A stretch of 64,000 nucleotides of DNA, taken from Symsagittifera roscoffensis. Lineage: Eukaryota > Xenacoelomorpha > Acoela > Convolutidae. Below the pieces are notes generated by a model. It was given only the letters and a program-made list of their open reading frames with translations, was not told the origin of the DNA and ran no database searches. This document shows positions 1-11,476 of the stretch, in pieces. The translations under genes and the position numbers were made by a program. The DNA lies in NCBI RefSeq assembly GCF_963678635.1, contig NC_087066.1, forward strand, positions 27,185,453 to 27,249,452. Direction: 5' to 3'. The first letter of the stretch is position 1, and every line of letters starts with the position of its first letter.

Positions 1-1424
1 TGTTTTAGGTTTTAATATGGGCAAATATATCATTTAACGCTTTTTATCAGCGCGCAATTTATAGTCTGCAGGTCAATGGACAAAACGTCAAACATGTTTC
101 AAATTCTATGAAGATATATATTACAAACTAGTGGATTCTGCGTACAAACTTTGGAAAAATTTCCTTAGCGCTTTAACATTGTCTTTTTAAGGCCAACGTT
201 TTATATTTTTTGTTAATTTTTTGTTAAGTTATTTTCGTTTTTCAGATTATGACTGAGATGTTGGAGACGAGGCACGCTGCTTTCAATTCAGGGCTGTTTA
301 ATCGGGCTCAAAGTCAACTCAAACCAATTTGTAGTAGTCTCATGGGCAGCATTTTTTTGGACTCCCCGTACGAGTCAAATTATAAAGCTTTGAAAATTAT
401 TGGCTGCCGGGAGACAAAACAAGCAAAGTAATCGATTTACTTATTTTATCAAAATTTTTTGTTTCAAAAACTCCGGGACCAGTTGCAAATCGGTCGAGTG
501 CTTATAGATTTATCGTTTTATTGTCGGTTTAGTTACTGAAAATTGCCAATAATTAGCGCATCACACGCAAATAGCTTCTCTCTTAAACAAGAAAGACTGA
601 ACAACACCAAAAACTCGGGTCTTTTTTTTGTAACAAAATGGATCCAACGACTGTCCTATACTCCTAAACAAATATTTTTAAATTGTTTTTCTTTGCGAGA
701 GCAACTGTAGTTTTTTAAACATCAAAACATAATTTTAATGCCTAGACATTTGAGTAACAACAAACTCAGTCCAAGACATTCTAACTTGTTTTCCCTTACT
801 TATAACAACAAATTTGATCCTCGAACGAGGAACCGCTTAATCCTTCCTACTGATTGGCATATTGGCCTCTTAAATCTAAAATTCAATTAGACAAACTTAA
901 AATTTGGGCAAAAACTTAAATAAAAAACTAAGAAAACTTATTCAAAATGAGGGCTCACTGGATACTTGCTCTTCAGTTGAGTAGTATGAAACAAGATCAA
1001 TCTATCAACTAAACCTCAAAAAACTACACAAAATTATAGCAATTCGTACGGTTAAATAGTCAAAGTAGTTTATAGAAAATCTTATATTGTTTGCGAGAAA
1101 ATTATGATGAACAGGATACAGTCATGTGACAGTCATTTGTCATTGAGACAATTGACTTTTTACTATATTTGAAAACAAAAACAGTCTTTACGGAAATAAA
1201 ACAGAAAATTTGAACGAAGTCAAAATTTTGAAACTGGATTGGGTATCCATGGCTTTTTACGACTGCATTAAATTGGCTAAGAAAGGAATTGTGCAGACAT
1301 ATAGTTTTCAGGAACCGCGAAAACTTCATGTTCAATAAAGTTCCAAAAAGTTCTAAATTTTCTAATCGTTTCTGCTTGTAAACACGTTTTCTTCATGTAA
1401 TCGCATATATTTTCAATAAGGGCG

Positions 1425-1870
1425 TCACTTTGGGAGAACTACCACTTGATTATCTTCTAAAAAAGGCTGGGTTGCATGCGCGAAATAAGAAGGAGCGTTG
1501 TCTTGCTGCAAAAGCGCCGAGTCATCCAGAATAGGCAGTGCATTGTTACCCAGCAAGTCGAAACAAGCCGCAGCCTTAAAAGTACCATTTATGTGGACTA
1601 GTTTGCGTAACCTTGAGTTGTTGATAGTTTTTCTTTCTCCACTTTTTGCCGAATATTGCTCATTATACCAGTTCTGGGATCCAGGAGGCGCTGAGCATTC
1701 TTTTTCAAAATTGCTTCAGTCGGAAAAGCAAATTGTAGTCTTCTGGGGCGGTTGATTGATGATTGCGACATCATTCCAGCTTCTTCTTCCTAAGCAAAAT
1801 TTGGAGTTTTGGTTTGCGGGCTTCAACGTGGCAGCGGATTCCGTTTTTATCGAATTTTGCCACTTTTTTG
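1425..1870 (-). pseudogene. Tc1/mariner-type transposase fragment (decayed)
   Basis: Read on the minus strand, this stretch gives the DDE transposase landmarks in order. First comes a linker like the end of the helix-turn-helix region (ARKPKLQ). Then, near 1,713-1,725, a segment reading F-S-D-stop-S-N-F, which is the first-Asp block (usual form FSDESNF) with a nonsense codon at the Glu position. About 95 codons later, near 1,500, comes LLQQDNAPSYFAHAT, the second-Asp block of Tc1-like enzymes. The frame then stops at about 1,425. The protein would have been the cut-and-paste transposase of an IS630/Tc1/mariner element. The in-frame stop and frameshifts make it non-functional. Family assignment rests on motif spacing alone. 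Confidence 0.7.
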
Positions 1871-2972
1871 TAGCTGACATTGTAGAGGACACATTAACGA
1901 AGCACGCCGCGCCGAGCGGTCGCTCTAAATAAGGCCCATAACCGAGGACCGGAAAAGTGGGTCGGAACTCGGAAGCCTACCGGATTCCCGGATTTAGCTT
2001 CTTAACCCAGTTAAGTTCGAAAACTCACGTATCGTGAAGGGTTGGGGTATAGGCCGTCCCGTCGTTCCCTGAGCGGCAGTATATGACCAAAAACAATTAC
2101 AGATTTACATATCACCAAAAAAAGTAATATAGCACCTAAAAACAGCAAAAAAAATTAAAAAATAACCGAAACAACCAAAAACAGTGAAAATTATAAAATC
2201 AGAAGAAAATAATCTCACCAGACGAGATGCGATCCGACCCTCCTGTTTGTTGTTGATAGTAATATTGTTGTTCGAGTCATTTATATCAGATAGAATCGTT
2301 ACGATCAAAATTGGGGCTTTTTACGGTGCCTGTACAGTTGGGTTGTTTGATTATATAAGCACGTTAATAAAACAAAAGGTTAGAAATTAAAATTTAATTG
2401 GCCTTGGTTTTTTGGTTGCTTATGTGCTATAACTTAGATGAAGAAACAAAAAGGATGGTTAAAGATAACAGAAGTCCTTGAGAAGCCAGGAAATTTTTTT
2501 TAAAAATTTGATAAAACTAACTTAAATGATTACACTTTTTTAAATTTTTTCATTCAAATAATTTCAAAGTAAGAATGATTTTTTTTGAGATACTGCAGAA
2601 TTGTTAGAATAAACAATTGATCTTAATCGACTTGGAATTTACTAAAACTAGATATTCATTAATGAGATATATTTCTTGGAACTGAACCTTACTGATCCAA
2701 GTATTTTAACTCATATTAGTATAATAAAAAGTACTGTCTTGATAATTTTGTAGAGAAATAATTGTTGCAGTCTGCTTTTTTGTTTCAACTGCTTGGTTTT
2801 GACCTGATGTAAGCTTGGTTACTCGTTTAAATGATTAAACTTATTGAGACGTGGAGGTGTGCTCTTTAAGTTTTCAATGCTGCTTAACGTTTTGCTTTTG
2901 ATTTTGTTTCTATTTTCTTTTTGCTAAACCTAAGTTTGTGGAGGTCTGCTCACGACTCTTGGTCGCACCAGA

Positions 2973-3232
2973 TGAGTTTTAGTCCAACGTGGCTCACTCA
3001 GAGAGTAATTTTACATGAAGTACTCAGTCTGTTCGTCAAGCTACCTTGTGTTCGGCCGGATAGATTAATGCAACTTCTTAATCTAATACCAAGCTTATGC
3101 TTACTCTTATATCTCTTAGTCTCAATAGATCTAGTGTATACTCGTGTTTGAGAGGCTAGATATCAAGAACTCTTCTAAGGGAGAGCAACCGTTTGCTAAG
3201 CTATATTTATTCTGTTCTGGCTGAAGTTATAA
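2973..3232 (-). repeat. Old solo-LTR relic related to the giant LTR element
   Basis: The reverse complement aligns with the 3' two-thirds of the LTR at 39,929-40,336. Shared blocks include the complements of TATCCGGCCGAA, TAGACTAAGAAGTTGCA and CTAGATCTATTGAG. Immediately outside the LTR end, at 2,960-2,970, is TGGTCGCACCA, the complement of the primer-binding core of the giant element. So the relic keeps LTR plus primer site, and the primer tRNA choice is old in this lineage. The LTR 5' portion is lost after about 3,232. Confidence 0.7.
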
Positions 3233-3238
3233 ACCTAA

Positions 3239-5072
3239 TTCTGACTAACCTAAATGACTTTCTTAACTATAAATGAGCCAGAGTATCAATTTTGACTTGA
3301 AATCCCGACTATTTATTTTTGAAAAATCAAACATGATGTCAATTTCATGTTTTTTTTTCAGTTTCCTAGCCCCATCATAAGCTTACAAAAACTGCATAAT
3401 ATTGAAGCTTGAGTGTAAGAGATGATATAAGAGATTGTTCTTTTGTGCATGCTGATGCAGTTGAGAAAACAACTTTCCTTGCAGTTTAGAAGACATAAAG
3501 ATCAAAGAAGACTGCTTCAATCAGGTTGAAGCCCTGAATATTCCGACTGCTTTTTAAGGCCTATGGAGGAGTATAAACACGAAGAAAAAGATAAATATAA
3601 TAAACTAATTCTTTTTTTTTTGAGTTTATTTGTGAAAATCGTCCCCCACACGCCATATAAAATCAAAGTGATAAATTTTGCTTCTAGTAACATGCAATTA
3701 TGGCAAATAAGTTTTCTTGAATCAATTTGGAATAAATCCTATTACGGATTAAATCTCCGTTTACGCGTTAATAGCGCGAATTATATCGCGCGGTAAAGAA
3801 GACTGCTCCAATCAGGTTGAAGCCCTGAATGTTCCGACTGCTTTTTAAGGCCTATGGAGGAGTATAAACACGAAGAAAAAATAAAGATGATAAGTTAATT
3901 TTTTTTACTTGAGTTTTTTTTGTGATAGTCATCTCCCACATGCGATATAAAAAACAAAGTGATAAATTTCGCTTCTAGTATTATGCAGCTATGGCAAATA
4001 AGCTTTCTTGAACCAATTTGGAACAAATCCTAAGACCGATTAAATCTCCGCTTACGCGTTAATAGCGCGAAATATATCGCGCGGTAATTGTCCTAAAGTG
4101 GGCAAAACGGCAATCTTTAAACTCCCATAACTTTACAAAAAAGATCACCGGTGAAACATCATTTCAAATTATTCTCAAGTCACCAATACTTTCTGAATGA
4201 TATTGCTAAAATTGCTAGTTAAAAAAGAAATAGAAGAGAACCTAAGTGCAACTTCAACAGGCGAGCTTGGCGGCTTTTTTCCAGTCTCCTAAAAGCCTTG
4301 TAAAATATAAAAACAGATTTTTGAAAAAAATGTTTATCCGGCTAAATGCAAGTAAGAAAGTTACACTATTTGTTTCTTCATGCTTGCACTTTATATCACG
4401 GTTTTGATTATCAAAAGTCACTCTGACTAAATTTTTTCAAGTTGAGTTTCAGAAAAATTAAAGACATGACTGAAAAAACCGAAATAAAAACTGGCTAAGT
4501 TAGGTTTACAGGGAGTGTTTTAGCTTGATCAAAGTGTCCTGTGCTTTTGATTTTTTTCAATTTAGATTTAAACCCAACGCAAAAAACAACAAAACAATCT
4601 GAAAGAGAAATGCTGCGTAGAACAAAGACGGATTGCACAAAAAGTAGCCCAAAAAAATCCGATCAATTTTAAATGTTATGAAACATGTAAAAAAATTCAA
4701 CAAAATTGAAAATTGGGCCATTTTTAGCGCGATAGTGTTTTGAGATAAATAAATAAATAAATCTAATCTTATCGAGCATTAATCGATGTACCAATCTACG
4801 CCCATAAAGAGCAAATTTAATCTTTTCTTTTGATTTGCTCTTTAATATTTGAAATTTTTGCGTAGAATTTTGTCATTAGAAGATATTGTGCTTGTGATAC
4901 TTGTTTAGCAACCAGGTAATTGTGATCTTTCGCACATGTGTATCGAAAGAATGATTAAATTTTTGATGTGAGATGCTATGCTATTGACTGATATGGGATC
5001 ATTACATTTGAAAATTTTCTCTTCGATCACTCAAACGGGGATTGATTGAACCCGAAAAAATGAAGAAAATTG
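3239..5072. repeat. Repeat unit B, first copy
   Basis: Starts ATTCTGACTAACCTAAATGA and recurs at 5,499-7,082 in the same orientation. It contains the CG-rich palindromic repeat described at 3,506-4,086. The tail (around 4,960-5,072) is also found, diverged, at about 13,980-14,060. No convincing reading frame. Confidence 0.75.
3506..4086 (+). repeat. Tandem duplication (period about 291 bp) of the CG-palindrome repeat
   Basis: Two adjacent copies, 3,506-3,796 and 3,797-4,086, each run from AGAAGACTGCT through CCCTGAAT(A/G)TTCCGACTGC to a core of nested palindromes (TTACGCGTTAATAGCGCGAA, then ATATATCGCGCGG). The unit B' copy has only one. The same core recurs across the window in both orientations, marking a dispersed, probably non-autonomous transposon family. 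Confidence 0.8.
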
Positions 5073-5498
5073 CAGACAAAATTGGCCCGATTTGGTTGAC
5101 CTGGCGCTAGAGATCAAGTGAGAGCTCACCCTCAGACTTTATAATTCCTTTGGTAGGGTATCAATTACACAATCTGACGATCACAAAGTGAACGCCTTAT
5201 CACCAAGCTTTGTGCCATTTTTTCTGATTAAACTTTTCCAGGGCGCCTGTTTACACTAGTTTTGAGTTTGCAGCGCGCAAAACCTTCCAAGTAAATCTCA
5301 AAAACACGGCACTCGAAACATGGCCACTCTGAGACCCGCAGACCCTAATTATGCTGAACTACAAAACTGGTTTTTTTGTTGAAAAAAGAAAAACTTCTCA
5401 ACATATTTTTTGTGTTTATGACCCCTTCGATGTTCTAAACTGTAAAATTACGTAGAGGTGCAAAAATTAAAACAATATTTTCAAATGTCTAAGCAAAT
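5073..5498. other. Unassigned spacer between B and B'
   Basis: AT-rich single-copy-looking stretch between the two B units. I see no reading frame, RNA gene or repeat end that I can support. Confidence 0.4.
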
Positions 5499-7082
5499 AT
5501 TCTGACTAACCTAAATAACTTTTTTAGCTATAGAATGGCCCGGAGTATCAATTTTGAATTGAAATCCCGAATATTTAATATTGAAAAATAAAAAATGATG
5601 TCAATTTCAGGCTTTTTTCCGTTTTCCTAACCCCATCATAAGCTTACAAAAAACTGCATAATATTAAAGCTTGAGTGTAAGAGATGATATAAGAGATTGT
5701 TCTTTTGTGCATACTGATGCAGTTGAGAAAACAACTTTCCTTGCAGTTTAGATATTTTAAAGGTCAAATAAGACTGCTCCAATCAGGTCGAAGCCCTGAA
5801 TGTTCCGACTGCTTTTTAAGGGCTATGGAGGAGTATAAACACGAAGAAAAAAAATGAAAATAATAAATTAATTTTTTTTATTTAAGTTTAATTGTGAAAA
5901 TCACCACACGCCATATAAAAAACAGAGTGATAAATTTCGCTTTTAGTTAGTTACATGCATCTATGGCAAATAAGTTTTTTTGAACCAATTTGGAACAAAT
6001 CCTAAGACGGATTAAATCTCCGCATACGCGTTAATAGCGCGAAATTTATCGCGCGGTAATTGCCCCAAATTGAGCAAAATGGCAATGTTCAAACCCCCAT
6101 AACTTTACAAAAAAGATCACAGGTGAAACATCATTTCAAATTTTTCTCAAGTCAGCAAAACTTTCTGAACGATAAAAAAAAATTTTGTCAAAAATTGCTA
6201 GTTAAAAAGGAATTAGAACAGAACCTAAGTTCATCTTCAACAGGCGAGCTTGGCGGCTTTTTTCAAGTCTCTCAAAAGTCTTGAAAAACATAAAAACAGA
6301 CTTTTGAAAAGTTGTTTATCCGGCTAAATGCAAGTAAGAAAGTTACACTTTTCGTTTTTTCACGCTTGCATGTTAAATCACGGTTTTGATTCTCAAAAAG
6401 TCAATCTGACTAAATTTTTGTAAGTTGAGTTTCAGAAAAATCAAAGACATGACTGAAAAAGCCGAAATAAAAACTTGCTAAGTTAGGTTTCCAGGGAGTG
6501 TTTTAGCTTGATCAAAGTGTCCTGTGCTTTTTATTTTTTTTTACTTTAGATTTAAACCCAACAGAAAAAAACAACAAAATAATCTGAAAGAGAAAAGCTC
6601 CGTAGAACAAAAAAACAGATTGCACAGTAAGTAGCCCAGAAAAATCCGATCAATTTTAAATGTTATGAAACATGTACAAAAAAGTCAACAAAATTGAAAA
6701 TTGGGCCATTTTTAGCGCGATAGTGATTTGAGATAATTGATTGGTACAATTACCAAAATAAATAAATGTTATCTTATCGAGGATTAATCGATATACCAAT
6801 CTACTCCCATAAAGAGCAAATTTAATCTTTTCTTTTGATTTGTTCTTTATTATTTGAATTTTTTGCTTGGAATGAGGTCATGGGAAGATAATGTGCTTGT
6901 GATACTTGTTTAGCAACCAGGAAATTGTGATCTTCTGCACATGTGCATCGAAATAATGATTAAATTTTTGATGTGAGCTGCTATGCTTTTGAGTGATATG
7001 GGATCATTACATTTGAAAGTTTTCTCTTCGACCACTCAAACGGTGGTTGATTAAACCGGAAACAAAATGAAAAAATTGCGGA
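5499..7082. repeat. Repeat unit B', second copy
   Basis: Direct copy of 3,239-5,072 with many substitutions and small indels. It lacks the extra tandem copy of the palindromic core; its single core is at about 5,770-6,060. A short ORF (6,060-6,284) overlaps it but is not conserved as an ORF in the first copy, so I do not call it a gene. Confidence 0.75.
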
Positions 7083-7270
7083 AAATGGTTTCATTGAATG
7101 TGAGCAAAATAACCAACATTCGGTTTTTCAATTTGATTTTGAATCAGATTTGATGTGAAAAATCTGATTGGTATCAAATTTGGACCCTTGAGTTTAAGCT
7201 CAGTGCAACAATACGTTTCAAATGGTATAATCAATTTCCTCAAAAATTGTTTGTCTAAAATTTTTTCTTG

Positions 7271-9535
7271 AAGTTAAGAATTGTCTTAGGTTTTAATGTG
7301 TGCAAATATATCATTTAACGCTTTTTATCAGCGCGCAATTTATAGTCTGCAGGTCAATGGACAAAATTTCATACATGTTTCAAATTCTGTGAAAATATAA
7401 ATTACAAACTAGTGGATTTTGCGTACAAACTATGGAAAAGTTTCATTAGCGCTATAACATTGTCTTTTTGAGGCCAACGTTTTATGCTTTTCGTTAATTT
7501 TTTGTTAAGTTGACAGTTTATACTGGCTTATATTCGTTTTTCAGATTATGAATGAGATGTTGGAGACGAGGCACGCTGCTTTCAATTCAGGGCTGTTAAT
7601 CGGGCTCAAAGTCAACTCAAACAAATTTGAGGTAGTCTCATGGGCAGCATTTTTTTGGACTCCCCGTACGAGTCAATTTATAAAGCTTTGAAAATTATTG
7701 GCTGCCTGGAGAAAAAACAAGCAAAGTAATCGATTTACTTATTTCATCAAACTTTTTTGTTTCAAAAAGTCCGAGACCAGTCACAAATCGGTCGAATGCT
7801 TATAGACTTATCGTCTTATTGTCGGTTTAATTTCTGAAAATTGCCAATAATTAGCGCATCACACTTATGTGGACTAGTTTGTCAACCCTGATTGTTGATC
7901 AGCCTTAAACAACAGAAGACTTCGTTTTTCTTTCTCCACTTTTTGCCAAATATTGCTCATTATACCAGTTGTGGGACCCAGGAGGGCGCTGATCATACTC
8001 TTTCAAAATTGCTCCAGTTGGAGAAGCAAATTTTAGTCTTCCGGGGCGGTCGATTGATGGGTGCGACATCATTCCAGTTTCTTCTTTCTATGAAAAGTTT
8101 GGAGTTTTCGTTTCCGGGTTTCAACGTGGCAGCGGATACCGTTTTCTATCGAATTTCGTCACTTTTTTTGTAGCTAGTGACATTGTAAAGGACCCATCAA
8201 CGAAGCACTCCGCGCCGAGCGGACGCTCTAAATAAGGCCCATAACCGAGGACCGGAAAAGTAGGTAGGAAATCGGAAGCCTACCGGATTCCCGGATATAG
8301 CTTCTTAACCCAGTTAAAATCGAAAACTCACATATCGTGAAGAGTGGGGGTATCGACCGTCCCATCGTTCCCTCAGCGGCAGTATTTGACCAAAAATAAT
8401 TACAGACTTACATATCACCAAACAAAAAGTAATATAGCACCTAAAAACAGCCAAAAAAAATTAAAAAATAACCGAAACAACCAAAAACAGTGAAAAACAT
8501 AAAATCAGAAGAAAATAATCTCACCAGACGAGATGTGATCCGACCCTCCTGTTTGTTGTTGATATTAATATTGTTGTTTGATTCATTTATATCAGATAGG
8601 ATCGTTACGATCAAAATTGGGGCTTTTTACGGTGCCTGTACTGTTGGGTTGTTTGATTATATAAGCATGTTAATAAAAGAAAAAGTTAGAAATTTAATTT
8701 TAAGTGGCCTTGGTTTTTTGTTTGATTCTGTGCTATGTTTTAGATGAAGAAACAAAGAAGCAAGATTAAAGATGACAGAAGTCCTTGAGAAGCAAGGAAG
8801 TTTTTTTTATAATTTTGATAAAACTAACCTAAATGATTATACTTTTAAAAAAAATTTTTTATTCAATTAATTTCAAAGCAAGAATTTTTTTTTTGAGATA
8901 CAACAGAATTGTTAGAATAAACATTTGATCTAAATCGACTTGCAATTTAATATTACTAGATATACATTAATGAGATATATATCTTGTAACTGAATCTCAC
9001 TGATCCAAGTATTTAAACTCATATTAATAAAATAAAATGTACTGCCTTGATAATTTTGTAGAGAAATAATTGTTGCAGTCTGCTTTTTTGTTTCAACTGC
9101 TTGGTTTTGACCTGATGTAAGCTTGGTTAATCGTTTGATTGATTGAATTTATTGAGACGTGGAGGTGCGCTCTTTAAGTTTTCAATGCTGTTCAACATTT
9201 TGCTTTTGATCTTATTTCCGTTTTCTTTTTGCTAAACCTAAGTTTGTGGAGGTCTGCACCAGATGAGTTTTAGTCCAAAGTGGCTCACTCAGAGAGTAAT
9301 TTTACATAAAGTACTCAGTCTGATCGTCACGCTACCTTGTTTTCGGCCGGATAGATTAATGCAACTTCTTTGTCTAATACCAATCTTAATCTTACTCTTT
9401 TATCTCCTAGTCTCAATAGATCTAGTGTATACTGGTGTTTGAAAGGCTAAATATCAAGAACTTTTCCCAGGAAGAGCAACCGTTTGCTAAGCTAGATTTA
9501 TTCTGTTCTGGCTGAAGTTATAAAAAGTTTCAGCC
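7271..9535. repeat. Repeat unit A', second copy, with Tc1 and LTR relics
   Basis: Direct copy of the unit at the window start, missing about 1 kb. It retains the N-proximal part of the Tc1-like transposase relic (reverse strand, about 7,866-8,170) and the LTR relic (reverse strand, 9,264-9,530). The primer-site block next to this LTR is partly deleted compared with the first copy. An ORF at 8,490-8,747 corresponds to 2,184-2,390, with Lys/Arg-rich and hydrophobic segments, but I recognise no family. Confidence 0.75.
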
Positions 9536-10224
9536 TTACAAAGTTTTGTAAGTGTTAGTTATGGATCATGATTGGTTAATTCTAAGTTTTTTACAGAGAT
9601 AGTTTATCACGAATATAATAAGACAAAATAAATAGTTGTTTTGAACTGGTTCCAATACCATCAAACCACAATCTGTAGGCTTTGTTAGAACTTTTTTCAA
9701 AACCGCGTTTTATGTTTTACGGCAATTTTTCTCCATTAGATGACAAATTCGGAGACAAATTAGATGACAAATAAATGAAAATCGTGAGCACAGAAACTAA
9801 AGAGCCAGCATTTTTGAAAACGGTTGATGATATATTGCGCGCGTTTCATTCGGTGTCACTGAACGGGGGTTATTCTTATGACCGAATGATCGAAAAAAAT
9901 TCAACCAATCAGAATCAGTAGAAGTTCCTATTCGCTGAATGATTTTTTAAGTTAACCGAGGTTAAAATTAGCAGAAAACGGAATAAAATCTGTAAATATA
10001 CAACAAATTTGGTGTTTTACTTTCGAAGATTTTTAAAATCGGTATCTGTTAAAAAATTAGAGGTTTTTGTAATACATTCTCAGTCTGGCAATGTTTTATA
10101 TTTCATTTATCTGCAATCTACTATTTCTGTACTCGGACAGTTAAATTTTTTTGGCCTGGGTTTATTTGCTTACTTTCGGATTTTTTGGGATTTTTTTTTC
10201 ATAGTTCTTTGAGATTTTTGATTA
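9536..10224. other. Intergenic, nothing recognised
   Basis: AT-rich. A 67-aa ORF at 10,009-10,212 is hydrophobic and Phe-rich, as expected by chance in T-rich sequence. No splice-flanked exon, RNA or transposon end is evident. Confidence 0.4.
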
Positions 10225-10232
10225 CTCACTGC

Positions 10233-10649
10233 CAGTAGCGGATTTGCGGGGGGGGGGGGGGGGTTTCTTACACTCCTTTTCTCTCAGGGATTCGACCCCC
10301 TTTACACTATTTTGAGATATCCTTTTTTGGCTGACTGACCCGAAAAACAACTTTCTAAAGGCGCCTTTGGCGCCAATATATACCAATTTTGAAGGGGGAG
10401 TGCGCGCCGAAAAAAAACGCGATTTTTTGGTCACTATTTTCCAAAAAGTGCCTCAAAAAGCCTTTCTTGGCTTTTTAAAAAAAAAAAATTGCCTGCTGTG
10501 CAGAAAATTTGGTCGAAATGGGGGTTTTATAGCGATTTGGGAGCGCTCAGAAAATCAATTTGGTCGACCTAAAAAAAAAGTCGATAAAATTTTCAATTTT
10601 TTTGGAAAATCCTCCCCCCCCCCTCGAGAAAATCCTAGATCCACGCCTG
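10233..10649. mobile_element. hAT-type MITE with perfect 8-bp target duplication
   Basis: The 417-bp segment begins CAGTAGCGGATTT and ends AGATCCACGCCTG, so the termini are imperfect inverted repeats starting CAG and containing GGAT(C/T)T. It is flanked on both sides by the identical octamer CTCACTGC (10,225-10,232 and 10,650-10,657). An 8-bp duplication with CAG ends is the signature of hAT transposition. There is no transposase, so it moved in trans. Inside the left end is a G homopolymer and inside the right end a C-rich tract. ORFs crossing it are chance. Confidence 0.85.
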
Positions 10650-10710
10650 CTCACTGCTGATTAGCTGAAAATTGTTGAAAATACTTTTCTAACATTTGGC
10701 CTTTCATCGT

Positions 10711-10869
10711 GCATGTCTTGGGTCATCCCCGCCATATTTGGATTAAAAAAACAATTAGTTTATACTTTGATTTTTTATCTAAATATGGTGGGGGAAGACC
10801 TAAGACATGCATTTTTGTGCGTTTCCGGGCTTGAAACGCACGATAAAGCATGCCTTAAGTCTTCCCACC
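10711..10869. repeat. Nested long hairpin
   Basis: GCATGTCTTGGGTCATCCCC near 10,711 pairs imperfectly with GGGGGAAGACCTAAGACATGC (to 10,810). That arm can alternatively pair with GCATGCCTTAAGTCTTCCCACC (10,848-10,869). Between them is a perfect 9-bp stem, GTGCGTTTC (10,817-10,825) with GAAACGCAC (10,833-10,841), loop of 7. Could be a small inverted-repeat transposon remnant or a structured RNA; the sequence alone does not decide. Confidence 0.55.
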
Positions 10870-11243
10870 TCACTCGCTACCTCCTCACTCTCTCTATCTT
10901 TTAAAATTTCAAATGGATGATTGAAAAAAAATTAATTTTTTTGAGATTGATTGAAAAAATCAAGCATTACTTCTATCTCGTAAATTTTGATGAATCAGTT
11001 GAGTCTGTACATCCAAATCTTCGAACACAAACTCTCCGTTGGATGCGCGTGATTGACAATCATAAGCAGTCTGTTCATATTTTAAGACCTCAATTTAAAA
11101 AGGCGTTCTTTACTTCGTCCAAAAAACAACTTTATGAGCGATCATTGAAAATGCCTATTTTTGGTTTTTGATCAAATCCAGAATCAAGACACTTTTGCCT
11201 GTCATTGTGACGCTCCACCATTAAATTTTTTTAAATCTCAGGT

Positions 11244-11476
11244 GCATCAGTTGAACAAAAAACGCTTGGTTTTGCTCAAAAAAAGCTCGCTGCTCAGTTT
11301 AATTAGTTTTTCAGTTTTGTAAAAAAACTATAATGACACTATAATTGTGTACACTGCGTCATTAAAATTCTGTCTTATCACTCGTTCATCAGCTGAACAA
11401 AAAACGTTTAGTGTTGTTATAAATAAGCTTGCTCAACAATTGAATTATTTTTTCAAGTTTTCATCAAAAAACAATA
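11244..11476 (+). promoter_or_regulatory. Putative promoter of the mucin-like gene, with TATA box
   Basis: TATAAATA at 11,418-11,425 lies 52 bp before the ATG at 11,477. Initiation about 30 bp downstream would give a leader of roughly 25 nt. The region looks like a diverged tandem duplication: (G/C)TGAACAAAAAACG(C/T)TT occurs near 11,250 and again near 11,393. Confidence 0.5.

Larger units (their letters stand above)
1..3238. repeat. Repeat unit A, first copy (window starts inside it)
   Basis: Base 1 onward matches 7,288 onward closely, including the run around TTTATCAGCGCGCAATTTAT. The match continues, with interruptions, to about 3,232 (second copy ends about 9,530). About 1 kb (roughly 560-1,590) is absent from the second copy. 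The unit contains a Tc1-like transposase relic and an LTR relic, both reverse strand, so it is a composite of older insertions that was later duplicated. Short ORFs at 249-431 and 2,184-2,390 lie inside it. The first is frameshifted in the second copy; the second stays open in both (see 8,490-8,747) but resembles nothing I recognise. No host gene is visible. Confidence 0.75.

Noticed and set aside
1914-2060. GC-richer block (GCCGAGCGGTCGCTC...) as a tRNA or SINE
   Set aside because: No A/B-box pair or cloverleaf could be built convincingly. It is simply part of repeat unit A, repeated at 8,210-8,360.
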